NCBI GenBank assembly: GCA_028095005.1
Contig: CM051462.1
Coordinates: 173,733,955-173,797,954, forward strand
From: Rhynchospora pubera
Taxonomy: Eukaryota; Streptophyta; Magnoliopsida; Poales; Cyperaceae
DNA: 64,000 nucleotides
Direction: 5' to 3'
Of this stretch, positions 33,256 through 44,778 are shown piece after piece (the stretch's first letter is position 1; the number at the start of each line of letters is the position of its first letter). Position numbers and translations under genes: made by a program. Under the pieces are notes generated by a model. It saw nothing but the letters and a program-made list of their open reading frames with translations. It did not search any database and had not been told where the DNA came from.

Positions 33256-34155
33256 GGGCGCTTCTTGCAACAGATTTTTGTTGTAAATGACTAAATTGTT
33301 CTGGGTAAACAAAAATATTATTTTTCTGGCTATGAATTATTTTTCTGGTACACAAAGATATTATTCTTCTCGTATAAATTATCACAAAAATATATATAAC
33401 TAATTTATATGAGAAGAATAATTTTTGGCTATAAACAAAGATATTATAACTAATTTATTTTTGTGATTATTTATAACGGATTAAATATATTATTAAAGTG
33501 CAACAATGAATAATACTTTAAATATAATTAAATCATATAATATCTTCTCATATAAATTATCACAAAAATATATATAATTAATTTATAATTGAAAGTTTTA
33601 AATTGAATAATTAATACTTATCATCATGAATTATAAATTATTAATGTAGTATATTGTCTCAGTTAAATCTACCAATCCAATTGCCTTCTTAGTTATTAAC
33701 ATATTAATTAGATATTATAATCATATATTTTTCTATTAAAGATTATAAATTATATATTATATATATAACGGTATGGGTAAATAACGGTTACGAAATTGCG
33801 TTACTCTTACCCTTACCCAATACATTAACGAAATTTTTTTTTTACCCATATTCATACTCGATAACTTAGCGAAAATAAAACCTTATCCATATCCGTCTTA
33901 TCGAATAAGATACGGGTAGAATAAACGGTTAAAAGGGTACCGTTGACAGCCCTGGAAACAGAGGAGATAGCGACTTTTTGGGGCCGCATGATCATTTCTA
34001 TTTTTTTTTTTTTAGTTTGTGATTTCATGCACATCAAATGTTCGACGCAGTTCATAGCCTGAAAAATAATATCTTTGTTTACGCAGGGCAATTTAGTCAT
34101 TTACAACAAAATTCTGTTGCTCTCAGTCAAAAATATGTTGCCCGAAGCAGCGCCC
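33256..34155. mobile_element. hAT-like non-autonomous element, 900 bp, exact 8-bp TSD
   Basis: Ends GGGCGCTTCTTGC and, reversed, GGGCGCTGCTTCGGGC, with GGCTCGTT duplicated exactly at 33248-33255 and 34156-34163. The TIR extends inward over about 90 bases (TTGTAAATGACTAAATTG in both). The right half includes what looks like the end of another hAT element (about 33766-33954, ending GACAGCCCTG) whose partner was not found. Confidence 0.85.
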
Positions 34156-34163
34156 GGCTCGTT

Positions 34164-34793
34164 TGGAAGTGTTTATTGGGGCCAATTGTGGGATGGCTCA
34201 CAAGTAATTGATTTATTTTCTCTATAATTGCTTTTGCATGTTACATAATTTATCAGTATATAAAAAGTTTTCTACTTTTATTAACAACATTGCATGCAAG
34301 CCGGTTCAAGTTTGTCCAATTGTTGCCAGATACATAATTCTCATGCCAGATCATTCAGTATCAAATCTTAGTAATATTATTTCTTTTTTATTTAGTGTTT
34401 TCACAATTTATGGGCCCAATAATGTAGTTCATTTTAATAATCATTAGTTCCATTTGATGTTAACACATAATAACAGATCGAATTAATAGCATGGAAAATG
34501 ACTTGCTAATTTATATGGTAAACCAATAATTCTTCCCACCTTTTCATCAACATATATAATAAAAAATTTTAACACTGAATATGGGAAAAGAAAAAGGAAA
34601 GAAGTACACTAATATGAAGTCAACAGAGCATTCTGCTTTTCAAATGCTAGAACAAATCAACAAATCCTGTTGAGGAAAACAGGATAACATTTCCCTTCAA
34701 TGCCTAAATGTAAACAGAGGTCTATAATTTTTAGCCAGTAAACGAATATAAGTAATACTATTTTTTTTTTTGTCAATGAATAAGTAATACTAT
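34164..34793. other. 3' flank of BPM-e, no gene
   Basis: AT-rich. Bases 34630-34760 form the array's conserved 3' block (CCTGTTGAGGAAAACAGG). Confidence 0.5.
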
Positions 34794-35866
34794 TCAGTGG
34801 TTCTTCGAATACAACTCCTCTAGAATTGTGGGGCAACTCTTAATCATATGCTCAAACCCTTCGGTTTGCATAACAGTAGAAAGAACTTCAGGCTGTTTGA
34901 TGAACTCTAGGCATGCGGCTTTAAGCTCGGAGCAATTGGTGCTGCTGAGCCAGAGTACATGAGGTTGCTACATTGTTCGCATCCATGAGCTCATACATCT
35001 TTATTTCACAGAGGTGTTTTAGCCTCTCTAATCCAACCAATCTGCTGCAACCAGAAAATGCTGGGCCAGCACTACTGACTCATCTCTATTGCCTCCTGTC
35101 TCCTCGAGCTCGGGTACAGAATCAGAATATATGAAATGAAGCATGAACTTGAAAACTGATGGTTCCATGTCCTTAATTTCTATACTCTCAGCCATCTTAC
35201 CTTTTATGGGACCAAAGAATTGTGCCCTGAAAACTGGTGATCTCGTGGCAAGCACACACTTATGTGCATCAAAAGTTACTCCATTCACATTGAAGGACAC
35301 ATCTGTACCATCTCCACGTTCTAATAAACAGGTTAGTTGCTGATGTAAGTTAGACGGCTGCACTGCAAAAGGGTGCGGCTTGCAACTGGTTTTATTATTT
35401 AAAGGGCTGAATTTAGTAATAATATATCTTACTGTCAGACAATCATCCTTATAACTAATAAAGCACCCTGCCCCATGTAATAATTCAATGAGAAGTTTGA
35501 AATACACGAAGAGCCATTGGTACCAAGGATTACTGCACCAGATGAGTGTTCGCGCACACGTGGAAATATCAGTTCATTTTGGTAGGGCAAGGTCACTGTG
35601 ACCATAAATCTGGCGTCCTTGGCTTCACCTTTGAGATTGAGCTCAAAAGCAAGATCGTAAGATGACAATTTACCATTAGGGTAGTATCCTATGGTCCAAT
35701 TATGTCCACAAAGAGTGAAAATGCCAGAGGTGATGCATTTTCCTGCACCGATCCCCTTATGGGACCGGCATCCTACAATGTTGAACTGGTGTGAAACGGT
35801 GGAAGTCTCTACGAACCATGCAAAATCTGTTTCAGGTTCTCTAGTCTCAACAACAGAGGACGACAT
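34794..35866 (-). pseudogene. MATH-BTB gene BPM-e with three frame breaks
   Basis: Starts ATGTCGTCC at 35866 (the ancestral upstream ATG is now CTG). MATH is diverged and runs to about 35470, where one indel shifts the frame. BTB reads in the next frame (SPVFRAQFFGPIKGKMAES) to about 35030, where a short deletion removes the RYG of the conserved AADRYGLERL segment. The tail continues in a third frame, and an extra base near 34935, in the conserved LAEQHNCSEL segment, shifts it again before the expected end, SCPTILEELYSKN and TGA (34796-34794). It is the most decayed full-length copy. No single product of family length is possible. Confidence 0.88.
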
Positions 35867-36093
35867 GGCCAGGATAAATGACCTATGAAGGCCTTTTTTA
35901 GGAAGCACAGTAATCTGATGTATTATTATATATTATTAATTATTATATATATTAGATATCAGTCAATCTCGCTGTGCATGGTTTTCACTTTTCAGTTATC
36001 AGGTACTAACTAAAACATTCCACTAACTACTCTCTATATGTGGCAGGTACTCATATATATATACCCCCCACACACACACTATATATATATAGA

Positions 36094-36479
36094 GGTGGGC
36101 TAAAGTGTCATAGATGGCAATGCCAAAAATCTCTTTTTTTAGATATTTTTTTAAGATCCGAAATTCAATCAGTCAATCCAAACCGTTCAAATTAATCAGC
36201 ATATTGAAATACCATTGGAGACCAAATTTTATATTTTTTTTGAATTTTTTGTATTTATTTTGATATGTTCAAATTGGAGGGTCTGAAATACTCCAATTAT
36301 AACATTTTTTAAAAATAATATAATAAATAGTAAAAAAATTCGAAAAAATGTAAAATTTGGTGGGTATTTTAATGTGGTGAATAACTAGAATGGTTCGGAT
36401 TGAGCATTTGAATTTTGGATCTCGAAAAACGACTCTATGGCATGGGACCCTCTGTGCCATCTATGGCACATTAGCCATC
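36094..36479. mobile_element. MITE with terminal repeat GGTGGGCTAAAGTGTCATAG
   Basis: About 385 bases. The left end is named in the call; the right end reads ATGGCTAATGTGCCATAG in reverse; both then continue ATGGCA. It sits in a TA microsatellite, so the target duplication cannot be read. The core resembles 47604-47962 in layout. Confidence 0.6.
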
Positions 36480-36501
36480 ATATATATATATATATATATA
36501 G

Positions 36502-36931
36502 AGTTTTGCTATGGAGAGATGCATCACACAGGCCCTCTGGTGTGACGCGATCCAAGCCGTTCGATCTGTTTCAATATTCGTGATGAGCGCTGAGATGATA
36601 AGTCGCTGGCTTCTTTAAAATATTCCGTTCCGTCTGTTTTTTCGCTCCGTTTCCTTCTCTCTCACTTTATACTTCGCCTCTCTCTCTCTTCCAAATCGAT
36701 AAAATTAGATCTGAGACAAGTCGCCTCCTACGCCTCCTCAAACCCTACTAAGTGCGAGAGTGGATCGGAGCAGAAATCGCATCATCCTCCTGAAATTGCT
36801 TCTCTCCCTCTCTTGCAAATCGCCTCCTCTCATCAATCCGACCTCTTCGACCTCTCAAATCGCCTCCAGCGCCTCTTGAAATCGCCTCCCTCCCTCTCTT
36901 CAACCAGGTTTTCTTTCTCTCTAACTCCAAT
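36502..36931 (+). repeat. Left TIR of the MULE
   Basis: Outer part nearly identical (inverted) to 41220-41403; inner part is CT-rich with TCGCCTCC repeats that match the GA-rich 40738-41100 in reverse. It probably contains the transposase promoter. The minus-strand ORF inside is repeat sequence. Confidence 0.8.
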
Positions 36932-37330
36932 AGTTTAGCAATTCCTTGATTTTTCTCTACTTGCCTTCAATCTGAACCATATTTTTTTGCGTAAATGTTA
37001 AGTGTTAGCAATTCGTTGATTTGCCTTCAATCTAATTTGCTTAAATCTACCTCTCGATAAGCATCTTTTGTTTCCGATTTCTAAAATTGGTGATGGTTCA
37101 TTAATAGGGGCTGCTGGCAATGGCAAAAGCAAAATTCCATGTCACTACCGAGGCAAACACCTTCTTTTATGCTATTTCTTTAACCATATTCTTTGGAAAT
37201 TTATTCTATATAACAGAAGAAGAAGGGGACCTAATAGGCATCAACAAACACCTTTACTAATAGGCATCAGTTTAATTTTCACCTATTCAATATTTTTTAC
37301 TAATAGACATCAACAAACAGTGGGTCAATA

Positions 37331-39812
37331 ATGATGTCAACTTCAGGGTCAACAACATTTATCTCAACTTCTGGGTCAACAAACACTGTCGAGGACGACG
37401 AGCAAGTTCAACTGCGGGTATGAATAACCTTAAGTTCAGATTCTATTTTGTTTTGTGCAAATTTTTATTTATTGAGATTTAAATTTTTTAGTATTTACAT
37501 TTATGTTGAACAGTTGGGTGTTAGTAATCCTTACATCGGGGTTGAAGAGCTTTGCCGGTTAGAAGAGCTTTGCCAATTAGAAGAGGACCAAGAGGTTGAC
37601 TCTGAAGAAGAGCATTGCCATGATGAGCCCACCAAGTTATACATCGGTATGCATTTTAGTTCAGCAGAAGAGGCATATAATTTTTACAATGCATATGATG
37701 GACGTGTTGGTTTTAGTGTCCGAAAATCAAGTAAGACAAGATCAAGGTCAGGACCATCATCGGCTAGGTTTGTTTATAGTAAGGAAGGAATCTGTAAGAA
37801 GCAAAAAAATGATGAAATGCCAATTGGGAGTGTAAGCCATGAGAAGAGTCCAGAGAAGTTAAAATCCATTACTAGAGTTGGATGCAAGGCTGTGTGTAGA
37901 GTTAGACGGATGAAAAATGGGTTATGGCAAGTTAGTGTATTTAAGGAGGAGCACAATCATGCCTTGATTACATCTCCTAGCAAGATGCGCGGTCTTCGTT
38001 CCCAAAAGAGCTTAAGTGAAGAGGTAGTAAAGATGATTTGTGATTTAAATGCTCAAAATGTAGAACCTGCAAAAATAGTAGAATACATAGCATCTCAAAG
38101 TGGTGGAAAAGAGAATATAAGATTTAAGAAGAAGGATGTTAATAATAAGATATCACAAGAGAATAGAAAACTTGTTGGCCATGATGTTGAGACTACTCTT
38201 ATATATTTTAGGAAAAAACAGGAGGTAGATAAAGATTTCTTTTATGAAGTAGATATTGATGATGATGGTGTTGTAAGAAATATGTTTTGGGTGGATGGAA
38301 AGGGAAGAAGAGCTTACCAAGAATTTGGGGATGTTGTAACATTTGATACAACATATAACACAAATAAGTATACTATGCCATTTGCACCATTTATTGGGGT
38401 AAACCATCATAGGCAGTCCATTTTATTTGGTATGGCTCTACTTAGATGTGAGGAAACAAAAAAATTTTCTTGGTTGTTTAGAGCATGGTTGGGTGCTATG
38501 CATGGAAAACATCCAACTTCTATCATCACAGATCAGGATCCAGCCATGAGAAAGGCCATTCAAGAGGTATTTCCTTCTACTCTGCATCGATGTTGTCAAT
38601 GGCATGTCATGAGAAAAGCTTGAGAGCATTTAGGGATATTATATGGGGAAAAATCTGGTTTTAAGGATGAGTTGGCTGCTGTAATCAACCGTAGCTTGAC
38701 AATTGATGATTTCCATGATCAATAGACATCAATGATTGATAGGTATAAATTGAATAATGTGAAGCACCTAAAGAATATGTTTGCGACTAGGCATGAATGG
38801 GTCCCCGCCTACTTTAGAGGTACATTTTTTGCTGATATGTCTACTACACAAAGGAGTGAGAGTATGAATGCTATTTTTAAAAATTGGGTCAAAGCTCAGA
38901 CTTCTATTTTTCAATTTGTGAAAAGGACTGAAAACATGATAGATTCTATTTATCAAAGAGAAAGTGATGAGGATTTGAGAAGTATCAATGAAATACCACA
39001 TATTAAAACTCGATATGTCATAGAGGTTGAAGGTCGTAGGGTTTATACAAGGTCTGTCTTTGCTGTTTTTAGAGAGTTAGTACTGGAAAGTACTATTGGT
39101 TCTGTCATAGAAGTTGAGAAGGATGCAAAATATGAGGTTGTAATCAAATTTCACCCTTTTATAAAAAATTGGATCCCTGAAAAATATGTGGTTGAGGTTG
39201 ATATGCCGACAGAAAGGTTCTCTTGTAATTGCAAAGGGTTTGAATGTGAAGGACTGTTGTGTTCTCATGCAATTAAAGTGATGCAACATGTCGGTTTCTT
39301 GCATCTCCCTGATCATTATGTGCTAAAATGATGGACTAAAGATGCAAATGTTGTTTCTAAAAATAGAAGTTGTCATACAAGGTTAGAAATAGATGAATCA
39401 CAATAATTGGAAGAACATAGGATTGTGACCTTGAAATCTGAGTTTAACAAGTTGGCTATGATAGGGTCTTAAGTCGGCTAAATTGTTTTCAAGAATGAAG
39501 TGTAGGATAGATGATTTGAAAGGAGAGTTTGTAGAAACAATAGAATCTGACAAGGAATCAGATTCACGTTCAGACGGAATTCCATGTACAGATTTGGTTC
39601 CAAAGAAGGTTTATGATCCATATCTGTCACAATGCAAAGGAAAAAGAAAGAAGCCCACTAGATTTAAATCAGCAGCTGATGCCGGGGTGAAAAAAAGACG
39701 CAGATGTAAAGTATGCTTGAAAATAACGGGTCACAATGCAAGAACATGCCCATTGGTAATTTCTGTATTTTCAGCTAATTTCTATTGTTCCTGTTCAGGA
39801 GATATTCTCTAA
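37331..39812 (+). pseudogene. FAR1/MuDR-type MULE transposase, multiple stops
   Basis: Exon 1 (37331-37417, MMSTSGST) joins in phase 0 to exon 2 from 37514 (GT-AG). A FAR1-type zinc-binding DNA-binding domain (AEEAYNFYNAYDGRVGFSVR ... GCKA ... VSVFKEEHNH, about 37660-37960) is followed by a MULE transposase core with DVVTFDTTY, TDQDPAMRKAI and a HRCCQWHVMRKA helix, then a SWIM zinc finger (CNCKGFECEGLLCSHA, about 39228-39275). Stops interrupt at 38621-38623 (TGA), 38723-38725 (TAG), 39329-39331 (TGA) and about 39404. After a frame change, the tail at 39483-39812 has a CCHC-type knuckle (CKVCLKITGHNARTC). In autonomous MULEs this protein cuts the TIRs; this copy cannot. Confidence 0.9.
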
Positions 39813-39943
39813 ACAATGACCAGATTCAAATCTTTATACAATCGAACATAAATACATTCCTAGAGTAAACTTCACCAATACACCATCAAAATTTTAGATA
39901 CAAATAAAAACCATAAGAGAAGATAACTATATTATACAACACA

Positions 39944-40130
39944 TGAAATTAAAAACTAACATGCTACTTCAAATAAGCATCCATTACATTACATCTAACA
40001 TAAATTCATTCATTACAATCTATTAGAAACTAAAGCAAATAAGCCTACTAGATTAAAAACTAACATGCTACTTCAAATAAGCCTACTAGATTCATTCATT
40101 ACAATCTATTAGAAACTAATATGCTACTTG
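39944..40130. repeat. Tandem duplication in the MULE 3' intergene
   Basis: A unit with AAAACTAACATGCTACTTC, AATAAGC and ATTCATTCATTACAATCTA is repeated about two and a half times between the ends of the two convergent MULE genes. Confidence 0.7.
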
Positions 40131-40484
40131 AACAAGTACAAAACTAAAGCAAATAAAAGAACTATTATAACAATGAGCCTTCTTTCCTTCGACACCCGAG
40201 CCTTCTTCTCACGTTCCAAATCATTCAAGCGATTGAGAAGTCCATTGATTATTTCCTTTGCACGTTCTCCGACGGGTGGATCATACCAATGAAAGAATCC
40301 ATAACTTCTTGACATCTACAAGAATTAACAAGTCTTAAATCATTCAATTTTTTTAAATTGAAAATAGTGCAAGAAGTACCTCATAATTTCTGCATCCCAG
40401 AAACCTTCGGCCGGGATTATACTGTGTCCACGATGTTTTCAAAACAGCTAACTCATTACAATTACAAGTTGGAAAACCTTGCAT
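40124..40484 (-). CDS. Small GRF-type zinc-finger protein with C-terminal membrane segment, inside the MULE
   Basis: Two exons join in phase 0: exon 1 40484-40380 (35 codons, from ATGCAAGG) and exon 2 40315-40124 (63 codons with stop), through a 64-base intron with GT donor and TTGTAG acceptor. The 98-residue product has a GRF-type zinc-finger layout: CNCNE (7-11), NPGRRFLGC (23-31) and GFFHWYDPP (about 41-49). The usual fourth Cys before GFF is Tyr, so zinc binding may be weak. A charged helical stretch (RLNDLEREKKARVSKERR) and a hydrophobic C-terminal anchor (IVIIVLLFALVLYLF) follow. The frame is intact, unlike the neighbouring transposase. It reads toward the transposase from the right TIR, which probably supplies its promoter. 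Whether it serves transposition, is a captured host gene, or is inert is unknown. Confidence 0.75.
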
Positions 40485-40737
40485 GGAGATTAATTAAAAT
40501 GGAATCTGAAAAAAAAAGAAGAAATTGGTGAGATGAAAGAAATTATAATATAATGATAAGGAATTATTCCAATAATCACATTTCCTAATTCATATGAAAA
40601 TCATGGTCAGTATACCTAAGTCAGAGAAACCCCACACAATATTTTACAGGTACAATATGCACAACCTATACTCATCATTTATTTCAGCAATTGAAAAAGA
40701 CCTATACTCATCATTTATTTCAATTATTTCAGAGAGG

Positions 40738-41403
40738 GATTACAAACAGTTGGAGTTAGAGAGAAAGAAAACCTGGTTGAAGAGAGGGAGAGAGGCAAGG
40801 CATTGGAGGCGCTGGAGGTTATTTGAGAGGTCGAACAGGGGATTTGAGAGGTCGGAGGAGGCGCAGGGTAGGGTTTCAGGAGGCGCTGGTTAGGGTTGAA
40901 GAGGTGATTTCTGCTCCTATCCAAATCCTAGAAAGCCGCACAGTTCAGATCGAATACAAGTCGAGAGAAATAAAGAAAATGCTAATAGTTTTGAGTTTGA
41001 AAGAAAGAAAACCTGGTTTTAAAGAGGGCAGAATCGAAGAGGAAGCGCAAGTCACAATAGAGGAGGGCAGAATCGAGAGGAGGCGACAGTAGAGAGATGT
41101 CTTCTCAGATTTCTTCTATTATCGACTGTAGAGGAGGCAATGGAGCCTGGAATCGAAGAGGAAAAGAGGTCAAAATCACTCTTTTTTTCCTAGGGTTTGA
41201 GAGGAGGCGCAGACCTCAGTTTTTTGTTTCGATTTGGAAGAGAGAGAGAAGGAAACGGAGCGAAAAAATAGACGGAACGGAAAATTTTAAAGAAGCCAGC
41301 GACTCAACATCTCAGCGCTCAGCACGAATATTGAAACAGATCGGACGGCTTGGATCGCGTCACACCAAAGAACTTGTGTGATGCATCTCACCATAGCAAA
41401 ACT
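40738..41403 (-). repeat. Right TIR region of the MULE
   Basis: The outer 180 bases mirror the left TIR; the inner part is GA-rich and partly duplicated (AAAGAAAACCTGGTT occurs at 40763 and about 41003), which makes it longer than the left TIR. Confidence 0.75.
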
Positions 41404-41420
41404 ATATCTATATATATATA

Positions 41421-41461
<41 letters not shown>

Positions 41462-43330
41462 TGCAATCGGAGACTTTTATCATTCTATGTGCTGCACGTC
41501 TATATACATATATACAGACGTTTGTTGTTATGGTGCAATTCAAAGCTATTAATTAAGTTGTATCAGGTTAGGAAAGGATAGTAGATGGACAGAGACGCCT
41601 GGCCCTGGGAAGAGTAAAGGGTGGTGATTAATGGCATTTGATCTTTGCTTTTTTCTTTTTTTTTTTTTTAAGAAAATCCTGTATGCAGGAATTTCGTATT
41701 CATTTTAATTTGAGAACGGAGAAACCTTGAATTATTTTCATGCATTGCATCATCATTAACTGCTACAGGGATCGTACCGATGGATGGCACAAGTGCATGG
41801 GAATTGATGGGTGTCGATTGTTGCAATCGAATATTTTGTCTAGATTCATTCTTAAAGCAGATTTTTTTTTTATTTGTTATCATAATCATCACAATTAACT
41901 GCAACAGGGATCCAGTGGACTGATATAGACGTCCTGGGAAGATTAAATGTTATCTAATATTAATTATTGCCATTCCATATTAGTCTGGGTTCATTTTGGG
42001 ATGGGCACTACTGTATTTTTCATTTATAATACAAGAAATTAACAATAATAAATACTAAATAATAGCATATCATGCACAACAATTTGAATGTTGTAGAAAG
42101 CCAGAGATTCCCATACTTAATTTGTTTTCGATTTACATTTTAGTATTTCCGTCGTTAATCGTACACTAATCAAAACGAGAATTAGAATCGTATATTTCAA
42201 AAATTTTGGCATTATTTTTTTTTATGGGACAAGGCCCTAATTATCTTTAAAAAAATAATTCTAAATTGAAGGACAACATATTTTAAAAAAAAATCATTTC
42301 AGATAAAGCAGTCTATTTATTAACATATTTACAACTTAAATTCTATCCAATTAACGGATGAAAGAAGATTACTAAGCTCGTCATTTCCTTACTCGCGCCT
42401 ATATTTTTGCAGGTAGCTTTTTCTAATACACAATAAGGTCTATTAGGACAATTCATTAAAAAAAATAAGAGCTCTTTATTATATAGATATATATCAAGTC
42501 CTATATATATATATCAGTTGATTGACAGAATTCATTTAATATACTTTGCATGCACCTATGGAATGGATACCGAACATAAAGCTTCTAAGATAGAATTTGA
42601 TGGACAAATAAATTTGAGTATGTCCTAGAACAAGTATACGTTTCTTTCTTGCGGTTTTTTTTTAATTTCCTTTACCATTTCAATATTTTTTACATTTCAA
42701 ATTTAATAGTTCCTGTAGATTCGAGCTTGCAACTTCTTTATTAATTCAACATAAATATATAATCATATTGGATGTTTTTGCTTAAAGGGACAAAAAACAG
42801 AGAAACAAACCTCTGTTCTATAGACTATATAAGTTATCATATGTCTCAACGATGCGACAATGCCACATCTTTTACGTCTCTGCCACCCAATTTCATTTTC
42901 TCTTCTAATTAACTCCAATTAGATTACTTATGTGATTATTTGCTTTTCACCTAATTTGATGTACTATTCAATTGTCATGTCAAACTTGTAAGTTTAAATT
43001 ATCATCTAAAATAAAAGGTCAAAAATTAACGTCACAATCCAGTGAAAATTACTTCCAGAAGTACAAATCTTCACTGATAACAGACAGAATAACATGGAAA
43101 TACTTCCAAATTAATATAATAAATCTATAAAACTTACCCCTTTTCAGCATAATAATAATAATAATAACACTGATAAAAGGAAAAGAAACAGGGAAGTAGT
43201 AGTACGAAAGCATTCTGCTTTCCAAATACTAGAACAAATTCTGTTGAGGAAAACATAGCAACAGCACCCTTTTAAGGCCCAATACAGAAAGGTAAAAGTG
43301 GTCTATAATATTTAGCCAAAAACTGAATAT
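41404..43330. other. Continuation of BPM-e upstream region and 3' flank of BPM-f
   Basis: No gene is seen. Bases 41404-41470 are TA microsatellite. Two copies of the array's upstream phrase (CCTGGGAAGA with flanking AACTGC(A/T)ACAGGGATC) are at 41580-41650 and 41890-42000. Bases 42640-42790 and 43190-43330 match the downstream blocks of the other units. An AATAATAAT run is at 43150-43165. Confidence 0.55.
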
Positions 43331-44401
43331 TCAGGGGTTCTTCCAACGCAACTCATCTAGAATTGTGGGGCAACTCTTAATCATATGCTCAAATCCTTCA
43401 GTTTGCATAACAGCAGCAAGAACTTCAGGCCGTTTGATGAACTTGAGGCATGCAGCTTTAAGCTCAGAACAATTATGCTGCTCAGCCAGAGTAAATGAGG
43501 TTGCTACATTGTTTGGATCAATGAATTCATAAATCTTTATTTCACAGACGTGTTTTAGCCTCTCCAAACCATAACGATCGGCCGCAACCAGCAAATGTTG
43601 AGCTAGTGCTATTGATGCATCTTTATTATCTCTTACCTTCTCAAGCTCAGGTATTGAATCAGAATATATATAATGTAGCATGGACTTGAAAATTGATGGA
43701 TCCATGTCCTTAATTTCTGTCTTTTCACTCATTTTCATGGGACCAAAGAGTTCTGCTCTGAAAACAGGTGATCTTGCAGAGAGCACACACCTGTGTGCAT
43801 CAAATGTGACTCCACCCACATCGAAGGACACATCTTTACCATTTCCCTGCTCTAATAAAAAGGTTAGTTGCTGACGTAAGTTAGAGGGCTGTGAAGAAAA
43901 AAGGTACATATCACAATTGGTTTTATTTGAAGGGCTGCCTTTAATAACACTGACAGTGAATCTTATCGTGAAAGAATCATTCTTAAGATACTCGGATGCC
44001 TCAAATTCCTTTCGTTTGATAAAGTACCAAAAACCTAGAGAGCTACCGGTGCTAAGAGTTACCGGATCAGAGGACTTTATAAACGGTGTCCCTTGAGTTT
44101 GACTGAGCATGGATAAGGTTATCTTAACACTGCACTTGCTAACGTCTTTGCTTCTAAGACAGAGATCGAAATCAAGATAGTCTGTACTAGTGATATATTT
44201 ACCATCGGGATAGTATCGAATGTTGATATCATATCCACAAAGGGTAAAAGTGCTGGATGTGATGCAATTGCTTGCACCGATCCCCTTATTCAAGGAGTAT
44301 CCTGTAACCTTGAATAGGTGTGAACCAGTACGAGTCTGTGTGTACCATGCGGATTGAGTTTCAGGTTCTCTAGTATCAACGACAGAGGCCGACATGGCCA
44401 T
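43331..44401 (-). CDS. MATH-BTB domain protein (BPM-f), intact single exon
   Basis: A complete intronless frame of 356 residues. MATH covers about residues 25-155 (TGSHLFKVTGYSLNKGIG, YYPDG at 63-67). BTB covers about 187-292 (SFDVGGVTFDAHRCVL, SPVFRAELFGPMK), followed by the C-terminal helices ending ILDELRWKNP. The BTB loop after GPMK is a few residues shorter than in the other copies (GPMKMSEKTEIKD against GPMKGKVNQSIEIKD). The start is ATGGCCATGTCG, the array's conserved context. Role by family: substrate adaptor of CUL3 ubiquitin ligase, with MATH choosing substrate and BTB binding CUL3 and dimerising. MATH is more diverged between array members than BTB, so substrates may differ between copies. 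Confidence 0.93.
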   Translation of the reverse strand: MAMSASVVDTREPETQSAWYTQTRTGSHLFKVTGYSLNKGIGASNCITSSTFTLCGYDINIRYYPDGKYITSTDYLDFDLCLRSKDVSKCSVKITLSMLSQTQGTPFIKSSDPVTLSTGSSLGFWYFIKRKEFEASEYLKNDSFTIRFTVSVIKGSPSNKTNCDMYLFSSQPSNLRQQLTFLLEQGNGKDVSFDVGGVTFDAHRCVLSARSPVFRAELFGPMKMSEKTEIKDMDPSIFKSMLHYIYSDSIPELEKVRDNKDASIALAQHLLVAADRYGLERLKHVCEIKIYEFIDPNNVATSFTLAEQHNCSELKAACLKFIKRPEVLAAVMQTEGFEHMIKSCPTILDELRWKNP

Positions 44402-44469
44402 TGAAAATAATCGATGAAGGTTTGCGCTACAAATTACTCTGAACTTATTCAGAATAATTGGAAATTCAC

Positions 44470-44479
44470 GTATATAAGT
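44470..44479 (-). promoter_or_regulatory. Candidate TATA box of BPM-f
   Basis: ACTTATATAC on the minus strand, about 70 bases before the ATG at 44401. Comparable boxes precede the other array members. Confidence 0.4.
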
Positions 44480-44778
44480 TCTTGATGAGACGATATCGTG
44501 CCTGCAATAATGTTATTAAATTGCAACGGGGATCGAAGGATTCGAGATGGACAAACGTGCCAAGGAAGAGTAAACGGTGGCGATTATTAATTGCCAAATT
44601 TCTATCACATATTATTTGTCTAGATTCATTTTTGGAAGAAGAACTGCATCTAATTCTCTTTATGCATTATTTAGTATTATTTTTCGTTGAATTTCTTTCA
44701 TGCATGCGTGTATTACATTTTATGTCTGTGTGAATCAGACGTTGAAGAAACGTGTTGAAGGTGCCGTTTGGCGGCCTC

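Larger units (their letters stand above)
36502..41403 (+). mobile_element. Mutator-like element (MULE), 4.9 kb, two convergent genes
   Basis: Ends AGTTTTGCTATGG and, reversed, the same 13 bases; the outer 180 bases of the TIRs match closely and homology continues in patches for about 430 bases on the left and 660 on the right. It is inserted in a TA-rich microsatellite, so the usual 9-bp duplication cannot be verified. The plus strand carries a decayed FAR1/MuDR-type transposase gene (37331-39812); the minus strand carries an intact small GRF zinc-finger gene (40484-40124). Two genes reading toward each other from opposite TIRs is the plan of maize MuDR (mudrA/mudrB). Confidence 0.9.

Noticed and set aside
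36748..36930. Arg-rich ORFs in both MULE ends (also 40823-41092)
   Set aside because: They are TIR repeat sequence in mirrored orientation, without domain similarity.
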